Notes: a model not told the origin generated them from the letters alone. DNA of 64,000 nt from JANMJD01 sp963847945 (GCA_963847945.1 CAWKBX010000013.1:8588-72587); one strand, 5' to 3'; shown: positions 34,542 to 43,255, counted from the first letter of the stretch. Made by a program: numbers and translations.

Positions 34542-34829
34542 TCAACCCATCGGCAGTTCGCGGAGTTCGTTGAGGTCGCGAAGCAAACCGTCGAGGGCGG
34601 CTTGGTCGCCCCGCAGAAGCGCATCGGCCCGGGTGGGAGAAAAGTTGCACAGCACGATCAGGACGGCCCAACCGGGATTGTCGATCTGCAGCACCCAGGT
34701 GAGCGCCGTCGACAACGCTGCGATCGGATCGCGGTCGAAATCGCCGAGTAGGCGTTCGACGTGGGCCTTGCGGAGCCGTCTCAAGCGGCGGCCGAACCCG
34801 GCGGCGGGTTTCGCTCCTCCATCGACCAC
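34542..34829 (-). CDS. Small hypothetical protein after the saccharopine-dehydrogenase-like gene
   Basis: An open frame of about 95 residues with the stretch FDRDPIAALSTALTWVLQID and a C-terminal DALLRGDQAALDGLLRDL. I do not recognise it. The start is uncertain: GTG 34829 lies inside the upstream gene, and a TTG at 34784 overlaps that gene's stop (TTGA). Translation is probably coupled to the upstream enzyme. Confidence 0.55.
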   Translation of the reverse strand: MVDGGAKPAAGFGRRLRRLRKAHVERLLGDFDRDPIAALSTALTWVLQIDNPGWAVLIVLCNFSPTRADALLRGDQAALDGLLRDLNELRELPMG

Positions 34830-36013
34830 GACACGCCGTGCTCGTTGAGCAAGTCGAGGTACGCGTCGGCTTCGAACGCTTCGGGCCCGAGCACCCCGGA
34901 CCCCTTCCACTCGCCGAGCGAGATCAGCTCAAGCGCGACCACCGGATTGACGGCGGTCTGCCACACCACCGCTTGGTGGCCGAATTTCGACATCGTCCAC
35001 TCGTTGTCGACCACGTGGTACAGGTAGGTCGATCGTGGCTGGCCGTCTCGCCCGGTGCCGCTGACCAGCGACCCGGCGCAGGTGACGCCACGCATGTGGT
35101 CACCGAGTTCGGCCGGGTTGGGCAGGCAGGCGGCGACGACATCGCGAGGCGACACCTCATGGCCTCGCACCGTCACCGGGCGGGTGGAGTCGAGCCCGAG
35201 CTTGTGCAACGTCCGCAAGATGTCGATGAACTCGTCGCCAAGCCCGTACTTGAATGTCACCCGACCGACTTCGAGCCATGTCGGCATCAGAATGACTTCC
35301 TCGTGTTCTACGTTGACGCAGCTCAGCGGCCCGATTCCGGCCGGGAAGTCGAAAACTTCCGGCTCACTGAATGGGGCGGTCGTGAACCAGCCGCGCTCGC
35401 GCTCCCAGATGATGGGAGGGTTCAGGCACTCCTCGATCGTGGTCCAGATCGAGAACGTTGGGGCGAATGACTCGCCCTCGATGACGATGTTCGATCCATC
35501 ACGCACCCCGACCGAATCGATCGCCGAGAACAGATGATCGCTGGCGTAGCGGGCGAAGACATCCGACAGGCCGGGTTCGACGCCCATGCCGACGAGTGAC
35601 AGTCGTCCTCGCTCGGCCCAGGCGTCGGATGCGGCGAACTGGGCTTCGCCGAGCATCACCCCACATTCCTCGTAGGGTCGCTCGGGGTGGGGTCGCGACA
35701 GATGCATCGCCATGTCGATGTAGTCAGCTCCGGCAGCGAAGGCCGCGTCGAATATCGGCGGGTTGAACCGGGGGTCGCATGCGTTGACGATGATGTCGAG
35801 GCGGTAATGGCGGATCAGTTCGGCGAGGTCGAGCGCATCGGTGGCGTCGACTCTGGTTGCCACGACTCGGCGATCGTTGGCGCGCTGGGCGGCCCGCTCG
35901 GCTCGGCCGGCGTCGATGTCGGCGATGACGAGTTCCTCGAAGAAGGGTCGCCGTGCCGCAATCGAAGCGATGGCCGAGCCAACGCCACCCGCGCCGATGA
36001 CTCCGATTCGCAT
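34781..36013 (-). CDS. Saccharopine dehydrogenase-family oxidoreductase
   Basis: The 410-residue enzyme begins with a Rossmann motif MRIGVIGAGGVGSAIASIA and has the family stretch DIIVNACDPRFNPPIFDAA, GADYIDMAMH, and VGMGVEPGLSDVFARYA. The C-terminal half (SCVNVEHEEVILMPTWL, VTFKYGLGDEFIDILRTL) is the saccharopine/carboxynorspermidine dehydrogenase catalytic domain. It could take part in lysine degradation or in norspermidine synthesis; there is no partner gene here to decide. A small gene of unknown function overlaps its end. Confidence 0.85.
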   Translation of the reverse strand: MRIGVIGAGGVGSAIASIAARRPFFEELVIADIDAGRAERAAQRANDRRVVATRVDATDALDLAELIRHYRLDIIVNACDPRFNPPIFDAAFAAGADYIDMAMHLSRPHPERPYEECGVMLGEAQFAASDAWAERGRLSLVGMGVEPGLSDVFARYASDHLFSAIDSVGVRDGSNIVIEGESFAPTFSIWTTIEECLNPPIIWERERGWFTTAPFSEPEVFDFPAGIGPLSCVNVEHEEVILMPTWLEVGRVTFKYGLGDEFIDILRTLHKLGLDSTRPVTVRGHEVSPRDVVAACLPNPAELGDHMRGVTCAGSLVSGTGRDGQPRSTYLYHVVDNEWTMSKFGHQAVVWQTAVNPVVALELISLGEWKGSGVLGPEAFEADAYLDLLNEHGVSWSMEERNPPPGSAAA

Positions 36014-36059
36014 CCACTGAGCGTAGCCACCTCCGCTAATGGAGCGGCTGAATCAGACT

Positions 36060-36587
36060 TCAGAGACCGAATGCCCGCCGTGATGAGCCGAGAGCGACCA
36101 ACGACGAGATGCGCCGGGCCAGGTACGGGGAGAAGAAGCCGCGGTACCGGCGCTGCAGATCGGGCTCCATCCAGTCGCGCCCAGTGACCTTCCCGCGGCA
36201 CAGCGCCGTGCCACAGCCACACTCGAACTCGTCGTAGTCGCTGCCGTCGCTCATCGCGTAGTCGAAGCTCAGTTCCTCGCCGACCCCGATGTCGCGCATC
36301 GCTACGACAACCGCTCCGCCGCGCATGCCACCATTGGGGGCGCAAGAGTGGTTGATCCGGTCACCGTCGGTCGCCTCAGGCGAGACGAGGTAGAGACGTT
36401 CGTCGATCTGAATCGAGATGCCCTGTGTCTCGAGATCGAGTTGCGAGAATCGATCGGCGTCGGCAACCCAGCCGCCAAACGCGGCGAGGACTTCACCTTC
36501 GCAAATCGGCTCGACGGCGAAACTACCGGCGCCCGAGATGCCGGCGGGGCGAACCTCGGCCTTTGGTGTCAGATAGCTGCAGAACAA
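36060..36587 (-). CDS. SET-domain protein (putative lysine methyltransferase)
   Basis: The 175-residue protein is a compact SET domain. It shows the N-terminal GISGAGSFAVEPICEGEVL, the pseudoknot motif DRINHSCAPNGGM, the catalytic-type GEELSFDYAM, and a post-SET cysteine set CGCGTALCRGK. In known members S-adenosylmethionine is the methyl donor and a lysine side chain the acceptor. All signature residues (NHSCxPN and the FDY tyrosine) are present, so it is probably active. Bacterial SET proteins are sporadic and the target is unknown. It stands alone, 46 bases upstream of the saccharopine-dehydrogenase-like gene. Confidence 0.85.
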   Translation of the reverse strand: MFCSYLTPKAEVRPAGISGAGSFAVEPICEGEVLAAFGGWVADADRFSQLDLETQGISIQIDERLYLVSPEATDGDRINHSCAPNGGMRGGAVVVAMRDIGVGEELSFDYAMSDGSDYDEFECGCGTALCRGKVTGRDWMEPDLQRRYRGFFSPYLARRISSLVALGSSRRAFGL

Positions 36588-36667
36588 GGAAATCCCTCCC
36601 GGAATTGATCGAGGCGTGACCGTTTGGCGACCTGAAGCCTGTCTGGTTTGGGTGACCGTGTCTACTC

Positions 36668-36707
36668 ACTGACTGGTCAGTCGAAACTGACCGAGTCATC
36701 AGTCAGT
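36668..36707. promoter_or_regulatory. Double ACTGAC/GTCAGT operator-like palindrome upstream of the acyl-CoA synthetase
   Basis: The arm ACTGAC occurs at 36668-36673 and 36686-36691, and its complement GTCAGT at 36676-36681 and 36702-36707. The first pair is spaced by two bases, the second by ten. This looks like a site for a dimeric repressor such as a TetR-type regulator of fatty-acid or steroid catabolism. It lies about 95 bases before the GTG of the acyl-CoA synthetase. No regulator gene is adjacent. Confidence 0.6.
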
Positions 36708-36801
36708 GGTGACGTGTTCGCCGGTCGCTCGGCATCATGCCCGCGCCGGCGGCGCGGCTACGTTCTCGGAGGCGGTCGTGGGTGCCGCTCAAGGGGGAAC
36801 C

Positions 36802-38430
36802 GTGACCGACTGGAACTATGGCGACATCCTCGAGGCCGTCGCGGCGCGGGTGCCGCAGCGGCCGTGTCAAATCCATGGCGGACGGACGCTGAGCTGGGCC
36901 GATACCGATCGGCGGTCGAATGCGTTGGCCCACGACATGATCGCCAACGGGCTCGGTCATCAGGCGAAGGTCGCCGCGTATCTGTTCAACGGACCCGAGT
37001 ATCTCGAGACATACATTGCTGCGTTCAAGGCCGGCATGTCGCCCGTCAACACCAACTTCCGCTACGGCCCCGAGGAGATTCTGTACCTGTTCGACAACGC
37101 CGACGCCGAGGCCGTGGTGTTCCACGCCGCCTTCGGCGAGTTGCTCGACGGAGTTCGGGGCCGGCTGACGACGGTCAAGCGGTGGTACGTGGTCGCCGAC
37201 GAGACGGGTTCCGGGCCCGAGTGGGCGACTTCGTATGACGACGTGGTGGCGGGGGACTCGACGCGCGTTGTGCCGCCGTGGGGACGTCGCGGTGACGACC
37301 TGCTCTTGCTCTACACGGGCGGCACGACGGGGATGCCCAAAGGGGTGATGTGGCGTCAGGACGACCTGTTCAACGTGCTCGGGGCCGGTGGTCAGGCGCT
37401 GCTCGGCATCCCGCCGGTGACCAGCGTCGAGGAGCTGGCCGATCGGCTCAACCCTGATGAGCGAGGGCTGGTGATGCTCGTCGCCTGCCCGTTGATGCAC
37501 GGCACCGGCCAGTTCTCGGCGTTGATCACGCTGGCCCTCGGTGGTTGCGTCGTCAGCCTGCCGTCGCGGCGTTTCGACGTCACCGAGTTGTGGAGTGAGG
37601 TGGAGCGCGTCGCGGCCAACTCGATCGTGATCGTCGGCCAGGCGTTCGCCGGCCCGATGCTCGAAGCTCTCGACGCCGAACCGGCCCGCTTCGACCTGTC
37701 GTCGGTGAGAATGATCTCGTCGTCGGGGGTGATGTGGGGCCAGGAGAACAAGCAGGGCTTGCTCGGCCACATCCCCCAGGCCGTGCTGTTCGACTCGTAC
37801 GGGTCGTCGGAAGCCGTCGGGCTCGGGGGTTCGGTGTCGGCGGGCGGCGAGTCGTCAGCGACCGCCAAGTTCGCTCTCGGCCCGTCCTGCGTGGTGTTCA
37901 CCGAAGACGGTCGGCGCGTCGAGGCGGGCTCGGGGGAGCGAGGCGTGGTTGCCCTATCGGGGTACATCCCGCTCGGCTACTACAAGGACGAGGTGAAATC
38001 GGCTCAGACATTCCGGATCTTCGAGGACCGCCGCTGGAGCGTGCCCGGCGACTGGGCCGAGGTCAACGCCGACGGCAGCCTGCACCTGCTCGGACGCGGC
38101 TCGGTGTGCATCAACACCGGGGGCGAAAAGGTGTTTCCCGAGGAGGTGGAAGAGGCGCTCAAGACGCACCCGTCGGTGCGCGACGCCGTCGCCGTGGGTA
38201 TCCCCGACGGGCGCTTCGGCGAGGCGATCTGCGCCGTCGTCGAACCCGAAGAAGGCGCCTCTCCCCAGCTCAACGCGCTTGCCGACCATGTACGGTCCTC
38301 ACTTGCCGCCTACAAGGCGCCGCGTCGCCTCGTCATCGTCGACACCATCGGTCGTGCCGCCAACGGCAAGGTCGACTACCGCCGCCTGACCGCTCTCGCC
38401 GTCGAGCGTCTCGGGGCCGCGGCGACCTGA
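36802..38430 (+). CDS. Acyl-CoA synthetase (AMP-binding family)
   Basis: The 542-residue enzyme activates a carboxylic acid with ATP and CoA. Motifs: LLLLYTGGTTGMPKGVMW (P-loop) near residue 170, FDSYGSSEAVGLGG (A5), GDWAEVNADGSLHLLGRGS (A7/A8), and PRRLVIVDTIGRAANGKVDY with the A10 lysine near 520. Overall it is close to the FadD3/long-chain and steroid-side-chain group of actinobacteria, but the substrate cannot be read. GTG 36802 has a very good AAGGGGGAA site. An operator-like inverted repeat lies upstream. Confidence 0.92.
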   Translation: MTDWNYGDILEAVAARVPQRPCQIHGGRTLSWADTDRRSNALAHDMIANGLGHQAKVAAYLFNGPEYLETYIAAFKAGMSPVNTNFRYGPEEILYLFDNADAEAVVFHAAFGELLDGVRGRLTTVKRWYVVADETGSGPEWATSYDDVVAGDSTRVVPPWGRRGDDLLLLYTGGTTGMPKGVMWRQDDLFNVLGAGGQALLGIPPVTSVEELADRLNPDERGLVMLVACPLMHGTGQFSALITLALGGCVVSLPSRRFDVTELWSEVERVAANSIVIVGQAFAGPMLEALDAEPARFDLSSVRMISSSGVMWGQENKQGLLGHIPQAVLFDSYGSSEAVGLGGSVSAGGESSATAKFALGPSCVVFTEDGRRVEAGSGERGVVALSGYIPLGYYKDEVKSAQTFRIFEDRRWSVPGDWAEVNADGSLHLLGRGSVCINTGGEKVFPEEVEEALKTHPSVRDAVAVGIPDGRFGEAICAVVEPEEGASPQLNALADHVRSSLAAYKAPRRLVIVDTIGRAANGKVDYRRLTALAVERLGAAAT

Positions 38431-38497
38431 CCGTGCCGACCGTTGCATCGCACGCAGGCAGAAGCGGCTTGGTGGGTGGCGGAGTCGCTGCTAGCGT

Positions 38498-38662
38498 TGT
38501 CGTTGCATCACGAGTGGCCCACTTCGGTGGGCCCGGCAACCTGGGTGGAAGCCCCAAGGTGCCTCCTGTCCCACAGACAGAGATGTGGTCACCGCTTGGT
38601 GGCAACGAACGCTTCCTCGTGCTGCGACATCCACGACCGGCGACGCCGGTGATGACCGACAG
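38498..38662 (+). ncRNA. SAM riboswitch (SAM-I/SAM-IV type) controlling metX
   Basis: The leader has the conserved SAM-binding core: ATCACGAGTGGCCC, a short hairpin (GGCCCACTTCGGTGGGCC), then CCGGCAACCTGGGTGGAAG and CAAGGTGCC. The ends pair as helix P1: TGTCGTTGCATCAC at 38498-38511 with GTGATGACCGACA at 38650-38662. The GAGGAG ribosome site of metX begins two bases after P1, so ligand binding could hide it and control translation. GAGTGGC with a GGTGCC partner is closest to the SAM-IV form known from actinobacteria, but I cannot fully separate SAM-I and SAM-IV by eye. Confidence 0.8.
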
Positions 38663-38671
38663 CGAGGAGTG

Positions 38672-39874
38672 ATGATGAGCCGGCCGCCCACCCGACGGAA
38701 TCGACAGCCCTACCCCGTGAGTGGAGCGTGGATGCCGGGCATGCCGATCGGCCATCGTCGAACGCACACGATCGCCGGCGACCGTCCCCTGGCCCTCGAT
38801 GGAGGTGGGACCCTTCGTAACGTCGACATCGCTTTCGAAACCTGGGGCCGCCTCGATGCCGACGGGGCCAACGCGGTGCTGATCTGCCATGCCTGGACGG
38901 GAGACTCCCACGTTGCCGGGCCAATGGCGACCGGTCATCCGACGTCGGGGTGGTGGGAAGGCATCGTCGGTCCGGGACTGGCGATCGATACCGAGCGCTG
39001 GTTCGTGGTCAGCGTCAACGTCCTTGGCGGTTGTATGGGATCGACCGGGCCGGCGTCGGCGCACCCCGATGACGGTCGCCCGTACGGCTCGCGGTTCCCG
39101 GTGGTGACGATCCGCGACATGGTTCGCTGTCAGGCGCGATTGGCCGATCATCTGGGCATTCGCGTCTGGCACAACGTCGTCGGCGGGTCGATGGGCGGCA
39201 TGCAGGTCCTCGAATGGGCAATCACCTACCCCGACCGGGTTCGCTCGATCGTCCCGATTGCGACCTGCGCCCAGTCGAGCGCCCAACAGATCGCCTGGGG
39301 CGCGATCGGCCGTCGGGCGATCGCACTTGATCCCAAGTGGCGCGGCGGCGACTACTACGACGCCGAGCCCGACGACGGCCCGCACGAGGGACTGGCCGTC
39401 GCCCGGATGGTCGCCCAGGTCACGTTCCGCAGCGACAACGTGTTCTCCGACCGGTTCGGCCGTGAACTCGCCGACGGCGCGACCCTGCGCGACGGCCTCG
39501 ATCTGTGGCAACGCTTCGAGGTCGAGCGGTACCTCGATCACCACGGTGACAAGCTCGTGCGGCGGTTCGACGCCAACAGCTACCTCTTGATCGGCAAGGC
39601 GATGGACCTCCACGACGTCGGACGGGGGAGGGGCGGGTTAGAGGCGGCGATGGCCCGCATCAAGGTGCCCACGCTGACGATGGGTATCTGGAGCGACATC
39701 CTCTACCCGTCGTACCAGCAGCGCGAGATCCACACGCTGCTGGCCAAGCAAGGAACGCCGTGCGAGTACGTCGAGATCGATTCGCCCCACGGCCACGACG
39801 CATTTCTGATCGACCTTGACCAGGTGGGGGCTCCGATCGGTACGTTTCTTGACGTGGTGGCGAAGAATGTCTGA
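38672..39874 (+). CDS. metX: Homoserine O-acetyltransferase MetX
   Basis: MetX activates homoserine for methionine synthesis with acetyl-CoA; a succinyl specificity cannot be excluded by sequence. The 400-residue alpha/beta hydrolase has VVGGSMGGMQVLEWA with the nucleophilic Ser near 173, LICHAWTGDSHVAG, NVLGGCMGSTGPAS, and the C-terminal ESPHGHDAF-type motif (DSPHGHDAFL) with the catalytic His. ATG 38672 follows GAGGAG. A SAM riboswitch precedes it, so high SAM should lower expression. The stop overlaps the next gene by eight bases. Confidence 0.95.
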   Translation: MMSRPPTRRNRQPYPVSGAWMPGMPIGHRRTHTIAGDRPLALDGGGTLRNVDIAFETWGRLDADGANAVLICHAWTGDSHVAGPMATGHPTSGWWEGIVGPGLAIDTERWFVVSVNVLGGCMGSTGPASAHPDDGRPYGSRFPVVTIRDMVRCQARLADHLGIRVWHNVVGGSMGGMQVLEWAITYPDRVRSIVPIATCAQSSAQQIAWGAIGRRAIALDPKWRGGDYYDAEPDDGPHEGLAVARMVAQVTFRSDNVFSDRFGRELADGATLRDGLDLWQRFEVERYLDHHGDKLVRRFDANSYLLIGKAMDLHDVGRGRGGLEAAMARIKVPTLTMGIWSDILYPSYQQREIHTLLAKQGTPCEYVEIDSPHGHDAFLIDLDQVGAPIGTFLDVVAKNV

Positions 39875-41045
39875 GCTTGGTTTCGAATCCCTGCATCCCG
39901 AGTCGTTGGCGATCACCGCCGGGCGCGGATCGAATGGCCGCTCGTTGGCCGCTCCGATCTGGCCGACCACGGTATGGGAGACGGCGTCGCTCGACGATGC
40001 CCGCCGCCGGTCGGGGTCGACTCGCCCGTCGGAGTTCTACGGTCGATACGCCAACCCGACGGTGAACGCGTTCGAGGACGCCATCGCCGTGCTCGAAGGG
40101 GCCGAGGCGGCAATGGCCTTCGGGTCGGGAATGGGGGCGATCGCCACGGTGATCTTCGCCCTGTGCTCGCCCGGCGACCACATCGTCGCTCAGCGTCAGG
40201 TGTACTCGGGCACGCAGCTGTTCCTGCAGGGGCCGTGCGCCCGGATGGGCATCGACGTCACATGGGTCGATGGTTCGGAACCGGGGGCCTTCGCCGCGGC
40301 GGTGAGGCCGGGCAAGACGATGCTGGTGATCGCCGAGACCCCGGCGAATCCGCAGATGTCACTTGTCGATCTTGAAGAACTCGGAGCGATCCGCGGCCCG
40401 TTCACGATGGTCGACTCGACGTTTGCGACCCCGATTCTGCAGCAGCCGCTGCGCCACGGTGTCTCGCTCGTCGTCCACTCGGCGACCAAGGGGATCGCCG
40501 GTCACAACGACGCGATGCTCGGGGTTGTGGCCGGGGAGAAGGATCTGATCGACGACATTTGGCGCTACGGCGTGCTCCACGGGGCGACCGCTTCGCCCCA
40601 CGACGCCCACAACGGACTGCGCGGCATTCGCACCCTCGCCGTTCGAGTGGAACGGGCGTCGGCGACGGCGCTCCGCCTGGCGTCCTTCCTTGCGGATCAT
40701 CCGGCGGTTGCTCAGACGAACTACCCCGGACTCGACTCGCATCCCCAGCGTGACCTGGCCAAACGGCAGATGTCCGACGGGGGAGCGGTGCTCAGCTTCG
40801 ACCTCGCAGGCGGGCTCGGAGCGGGTCGACGCTTCGTCGAGGCCGTTCGTCTGGCCCGCCTGGCGACGTCGTTGGGAGGCCCCGAAACGCTGGTCTGCAG
40901 CCCGGCCAACTCCACCCACGTCGGGTTGACCGACGAGGAGTTCGAGCGGGTCGGGATCACCCCCGGCCTGGTGCGGGTATCGGTCGGCCTGGAGCACCCC
41001 CAGGACTTACTCGCCGACTTCGCTCACGCGTTGGCCAACCTCTGA
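39867..41045 (+). CDS. PLP-dependent transsulfuration-family enzyme (O-acetylhomoserine sulfhydrylase-like)
   Basis: The 392-residue enzyme belongs to the Cys/Met metabolism PLP family: YGRYANPTVNAFEDAIAVLE, AMAFGSGMGAIATV, ETPANPQMSLVD, and the PLP lysine in HSATKGIAGHND near residue 208. Because it overlaps metX and shares its riboswitch, the most likely role is to add sulfide or cysteine to O-acetylhomoserine, giving homocysteine or cystathionine. Methionine gamma-lyase is a less likely reading of the same family. ATG 39867 lies inside the end of metX. Confidence 0.88.
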   Translation: MSELGFESLHPESLAITAGRGSNGRSLAAPIWPTTVWETASLDDARRRSGSTRPSEFYGRYANPTVNAFEDAIAVLEGAEAAMAFGSGMGAIATVIFALCSPGDHIVAQRQVYSGTQLFLQGPCARMGIDVTWVDGSEPGAFAAAVRPGKTMLVIAETPANPQMSLVDLEELGAIRGPFTMVDSTFATPILQQPLRHGVSLVVHSATKGIAGHNDAMLGVVAGEKDLIDDIWRYGVLHGATASPHDAHNGLRGIRTLAVRVERASATALRLASFLADHPAVAQTNYPGLDSHPQRDLAKRQMSDGGAVLSFDLAGGLGAGRRFVEAVRLARLATSLGGPETLVCSPANSTHVGLTDEEFERVGITPGLVRVSVGLEHPQDLLADFAHALANL

Positions 41046-41052
41046 GACATCG

Positions 41053-41490
41053 TCACGGTGTGTCTCGGCCGGCGATTGAGTCCAACACGGCGACGGCTCG
41101 TGACGACGCCGGGATCATCAACAGATAGTTCGGGTCACCGCCGAGGAGGAACGTGGCCTGCCGCTTCGGCGGATCGGTGCCGCGGCCGAGAACCGGGTGC
41201 CGGCGAATCGGTTGCCCAGGCATCCGCCGGCTGGTCACGACGACCTGATTGTCGATGATGACGCCGCGGCCACTGCGCCAGCGGCCCTCGTTCAACGTCG
41301 CCCGCCGCGTGGTGGTGTCGAACGCATCGGTCGACGAACCGGGCAGCCGAATCGGCTGAAATCGACAGGTGAACGCTCGGCCGTCTTTGGCGACCCAATG
41401 CGGGTCGATGCGACGGGCCAGCCAGAGCATGCCGATGAGCACCGCGATGGTGCCGAGCGTCCACAGAACATCGGTGACCCCGGCAAACAT
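41053..41490 (-). CDS. Small membrane protein, unknown function
   Basis: A 145-residue protein with one N-terminal membrane helix (VLWTLGTIAVLIGMLWLARRI) followed by a basic, beta-rich soluble domain (AFTCRFQPIRLPGSS, GVIIDNQVVVTSRRM). Similar DUF2550-like membrane proteins occur in actinobacteria near cell-division or ATP synthase genes, but I am not certain of the match. It is convergent with the PLP enzyme and divergent from the Fpg-type gene. Confidence 0.6.
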   Translation of the reverse strand: MFAGVTDVLWTLGTIAVLIGMLWLARRIDPHWVAKDGRAFTCRFQPIRLPGSSTDAFDTTTRRATLNEGRWRSGRGVIIDNQVVVTSRRMPGQPIRRHPVLGRGTDPPKRQATFLLGGDPNYLLMIPASSRAVAVLDSIAGRDTP

Positions 41491-41536
41491 GACGGTCAGC
41501 TTCTCGCGTTCGGCATGGCGACGCCACACTGGCGGG

Positions 41537-42382
41537 GTGCCAGAGCTGCTCGAGGTCGAGATCTACCGCCGCGAGATGGCCGATCTTGCTGGACGGCTGA
41601 TCCACACGGTGCGTTGCCCCGACCCGTGGTATGTGCGGCGCGCCGGCCCGGTCGAGTGGGTCGTACCGATGCTCGAAGGTCGGCGGGTGTCGGCATTGCG
41701 CCGTCACGGAAAACTACTGCTCATCGACCTGATCGACGGCTCGTCGGCGGTGGCGGCGGTGGCGGGGGCGGCGGGGGCGGGGGTGACGATCGGCGCCACC
41801 GTGTTGGGTTTGCGATTCGGCATGACAGGTCGCCCGGTGGTCGACGATCGTGCTGCCGTGTTGACGCTCGAATACGCCCCTGCTGAAGTGCGCGAGGAGT
41901 GGGTGCGGTTCGAGTTGGGCTTCGAGGGTGGCGGACGGTTGCGGATGGTCGACTCACGCCGCCTCGGCGGGGTGGAGATCGACCCCTACCTCGAAGCGTT
42001 CGGTCCGGATGCGACGCTGGTGACCGTCGACGAGTTGCTCCTCGGATGTCGGTCATCGGCGGCGATCAAGGCGGTACTGCTCGACCAGAACCGGGTTGCC
42101 GGGCTCGGCAACATGCTGGTCGACGAGGTCCTCTGGCGGGCGTCGATCGACCCGGCGCGTCCGGCGGCCGCCCTCGCGCTTGATGACGTTGTCGCGCTTC
42201 AGCGGACCATCGTCGAGACGCTGCCGGAGCTGTTGGACCGCGGGGGAAGCCATCTCGGGCACCTCTCGGCCCGGCTTCGGCGTCCGGGAGCGCGTTGCCC
42301 GCGAGATGGTGCGGAGCTGGCCATTCGTCAGATCGGTGGCCGCACGACTTACTCGTGTCCACTTCACCAGCGCAGGACGTGA
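41537..42382 (+). CDS. Fpg/Nei-type DNA glycosylase with altered zinc finger
   Basis: The 281-residue protein starts (after GTG) PELLEVEIYRREM, with the catalytic Pro1 and Glu2 of the family. It has RRHGKLLLIDL, FGMTGRPVV, and the helix-two-turn-helix IKAVLLDQNRVAGLGNMLVDEVLWRA. The C-terminal zinc finger should be Cys4, but here the first pair reads CPRDG and the second CPLHQ, so two ligands are Asp and His. Residues 71-85 are an Ala/Gly/Val-rich insertion encoded by runs of G. It probably removes oxidised bases such as 8-oxoguanine or FapyG. Zinc may still bind through Cys/Asp/Cys/His. Confidence 0.85.
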   Translation: MPELLEVEIYRREMADLAGRLIHTVRCPDPWYVRRAGPVEWVVPMLEGRRVSALRRHGKLLLIDLIDGSSAVAAVAGAAGAGVTIGATVLGLRFGMTGRPVVDDRAAVLTLEYAPAEVREEWVRFELGFEGGGRLRMVDSRRLGGVEIDPYLEAFGPDATLVTVDELLLGCRSSAAIKAVLLDQNRVAGLGNMLVDEVLWRASIDPARPAAALALDDVVALQRTIVETLPELLDRGGSHLGHLSARLRRPGARCPRDGAELAIRQIGGRTTYSCPLHQRRT

Positions 42383-42396
42383 GAGGATCGCAGGTC

Positions 42397-43206
42397 GTGG
42401 TCGGTCTCTCTCGCATTCCTCAGGGTCTCGCCTCCCTTGGGTCACTTGTCGCCCAAAACACCGGTGGTGCCATCGACGACGTGTCGGCGACTCGGCGAGT
42501 CCAGATCATCATCGCCGTGCTGGCGACAGGGGGAGTGCTGCTTGCCGCGCTCACCGTGTGGCTGTGGCGGTCGACGAAGCCGACCCTCGATGTCCTCGGC
42601 CCGCTCGAGGTGATGGGCAAGAAGCGTTTCTGGCGAAGCGACTCGAACACTCGCCAACGCGCCCTCGATGCCGCGCGGCCCGACGGTGCGTCGGCGACTC
42701 CCGAGGTGAAACCGCCCCCCGTCGATCTCGCCGCGCTCGCCGCCTCACGCTCATTGCCATCGATGGATGACCACGCCGGGTTCGGCGACCTGGTCGAAGC
42801 GGCGATCCCGGTGGAGCAGGGCGGATCGGGTGCGCAACCGGGGCTTCGCGTTCGGGAGCAATCGTTGGGAGCGAGTGGCCTGGTCACAACCATGTCGCCG
42901 CCGCCCCCAGTACCCCCGCCTCCCTTGAAGATCGTGCCCGCACCGATCGTCTTCGATCAGGCCGATTTCACCGATATGGCGCCGCGCCCGGCCGCCCTCG
43001 AATCGATTCCGTCGGTCGAGGTGGAACCCTTGGCCGTCGTGGAACTCCCGAACAATCCTCGTGAACTTGTGTTCCGGCCGTTCGGCCGGTCGTCGGCCGA
43101 TGTGTCGCCGAGCGGCGGCATCCGCAGGCCGACCTTCCCGCCGCCTACGCCTCAGGACCTGATCGACGCCGAGATGGAACCCATCGACTTTCCTGATTCC
43201 GAATAG
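42397..43206 (+). CDS. Single-pass membrane protein with Pro-rich tail
   Basis: A 269-residue protein with a short N-terminal segment, one membrane helix (VQIIIAVLATGGVLLAALTVWLW), and a long low-complexity tail rich in Pro, Ala and Glu (SPPPPVPPPPLKIVPAP). I do not recognise a family; the layout suggests a membrane-tethered scaffold. GTG 42397 follows a purine-rich stretch. It sits downstream of the glycosylase gene, with about 15 bases between them. Confidence 0.6.
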   Translation: MVGLSRIPQGLASLGSLVAQNTGGAIDDVSATRRVQIIIAVLATGGVLLAALTVWLWRSTKPTLDVLGPLEVMGKKRFWRSDSNTRQRALDAARPDGASATPEVKPPPVDLAALAASRSLPSMDDHAGFGDLVEAAIPVEQGGSGAQPGLRVREQSLGASGLVTTMSPPPPVPPPPLKIVPAPIVFDQADFTDMAPRPAALESIPSVEVEPLAVVELPNNPRELVFRPFGRSSADVSPSGGIRRPTFPPPTPQDLIDAEMEPIDFPDSE

Positions 43207-43255
43207 CACGCCGATTCCCCGGTTTGCCCGGTTGGGATCGGTACCTTGGGGTTCC

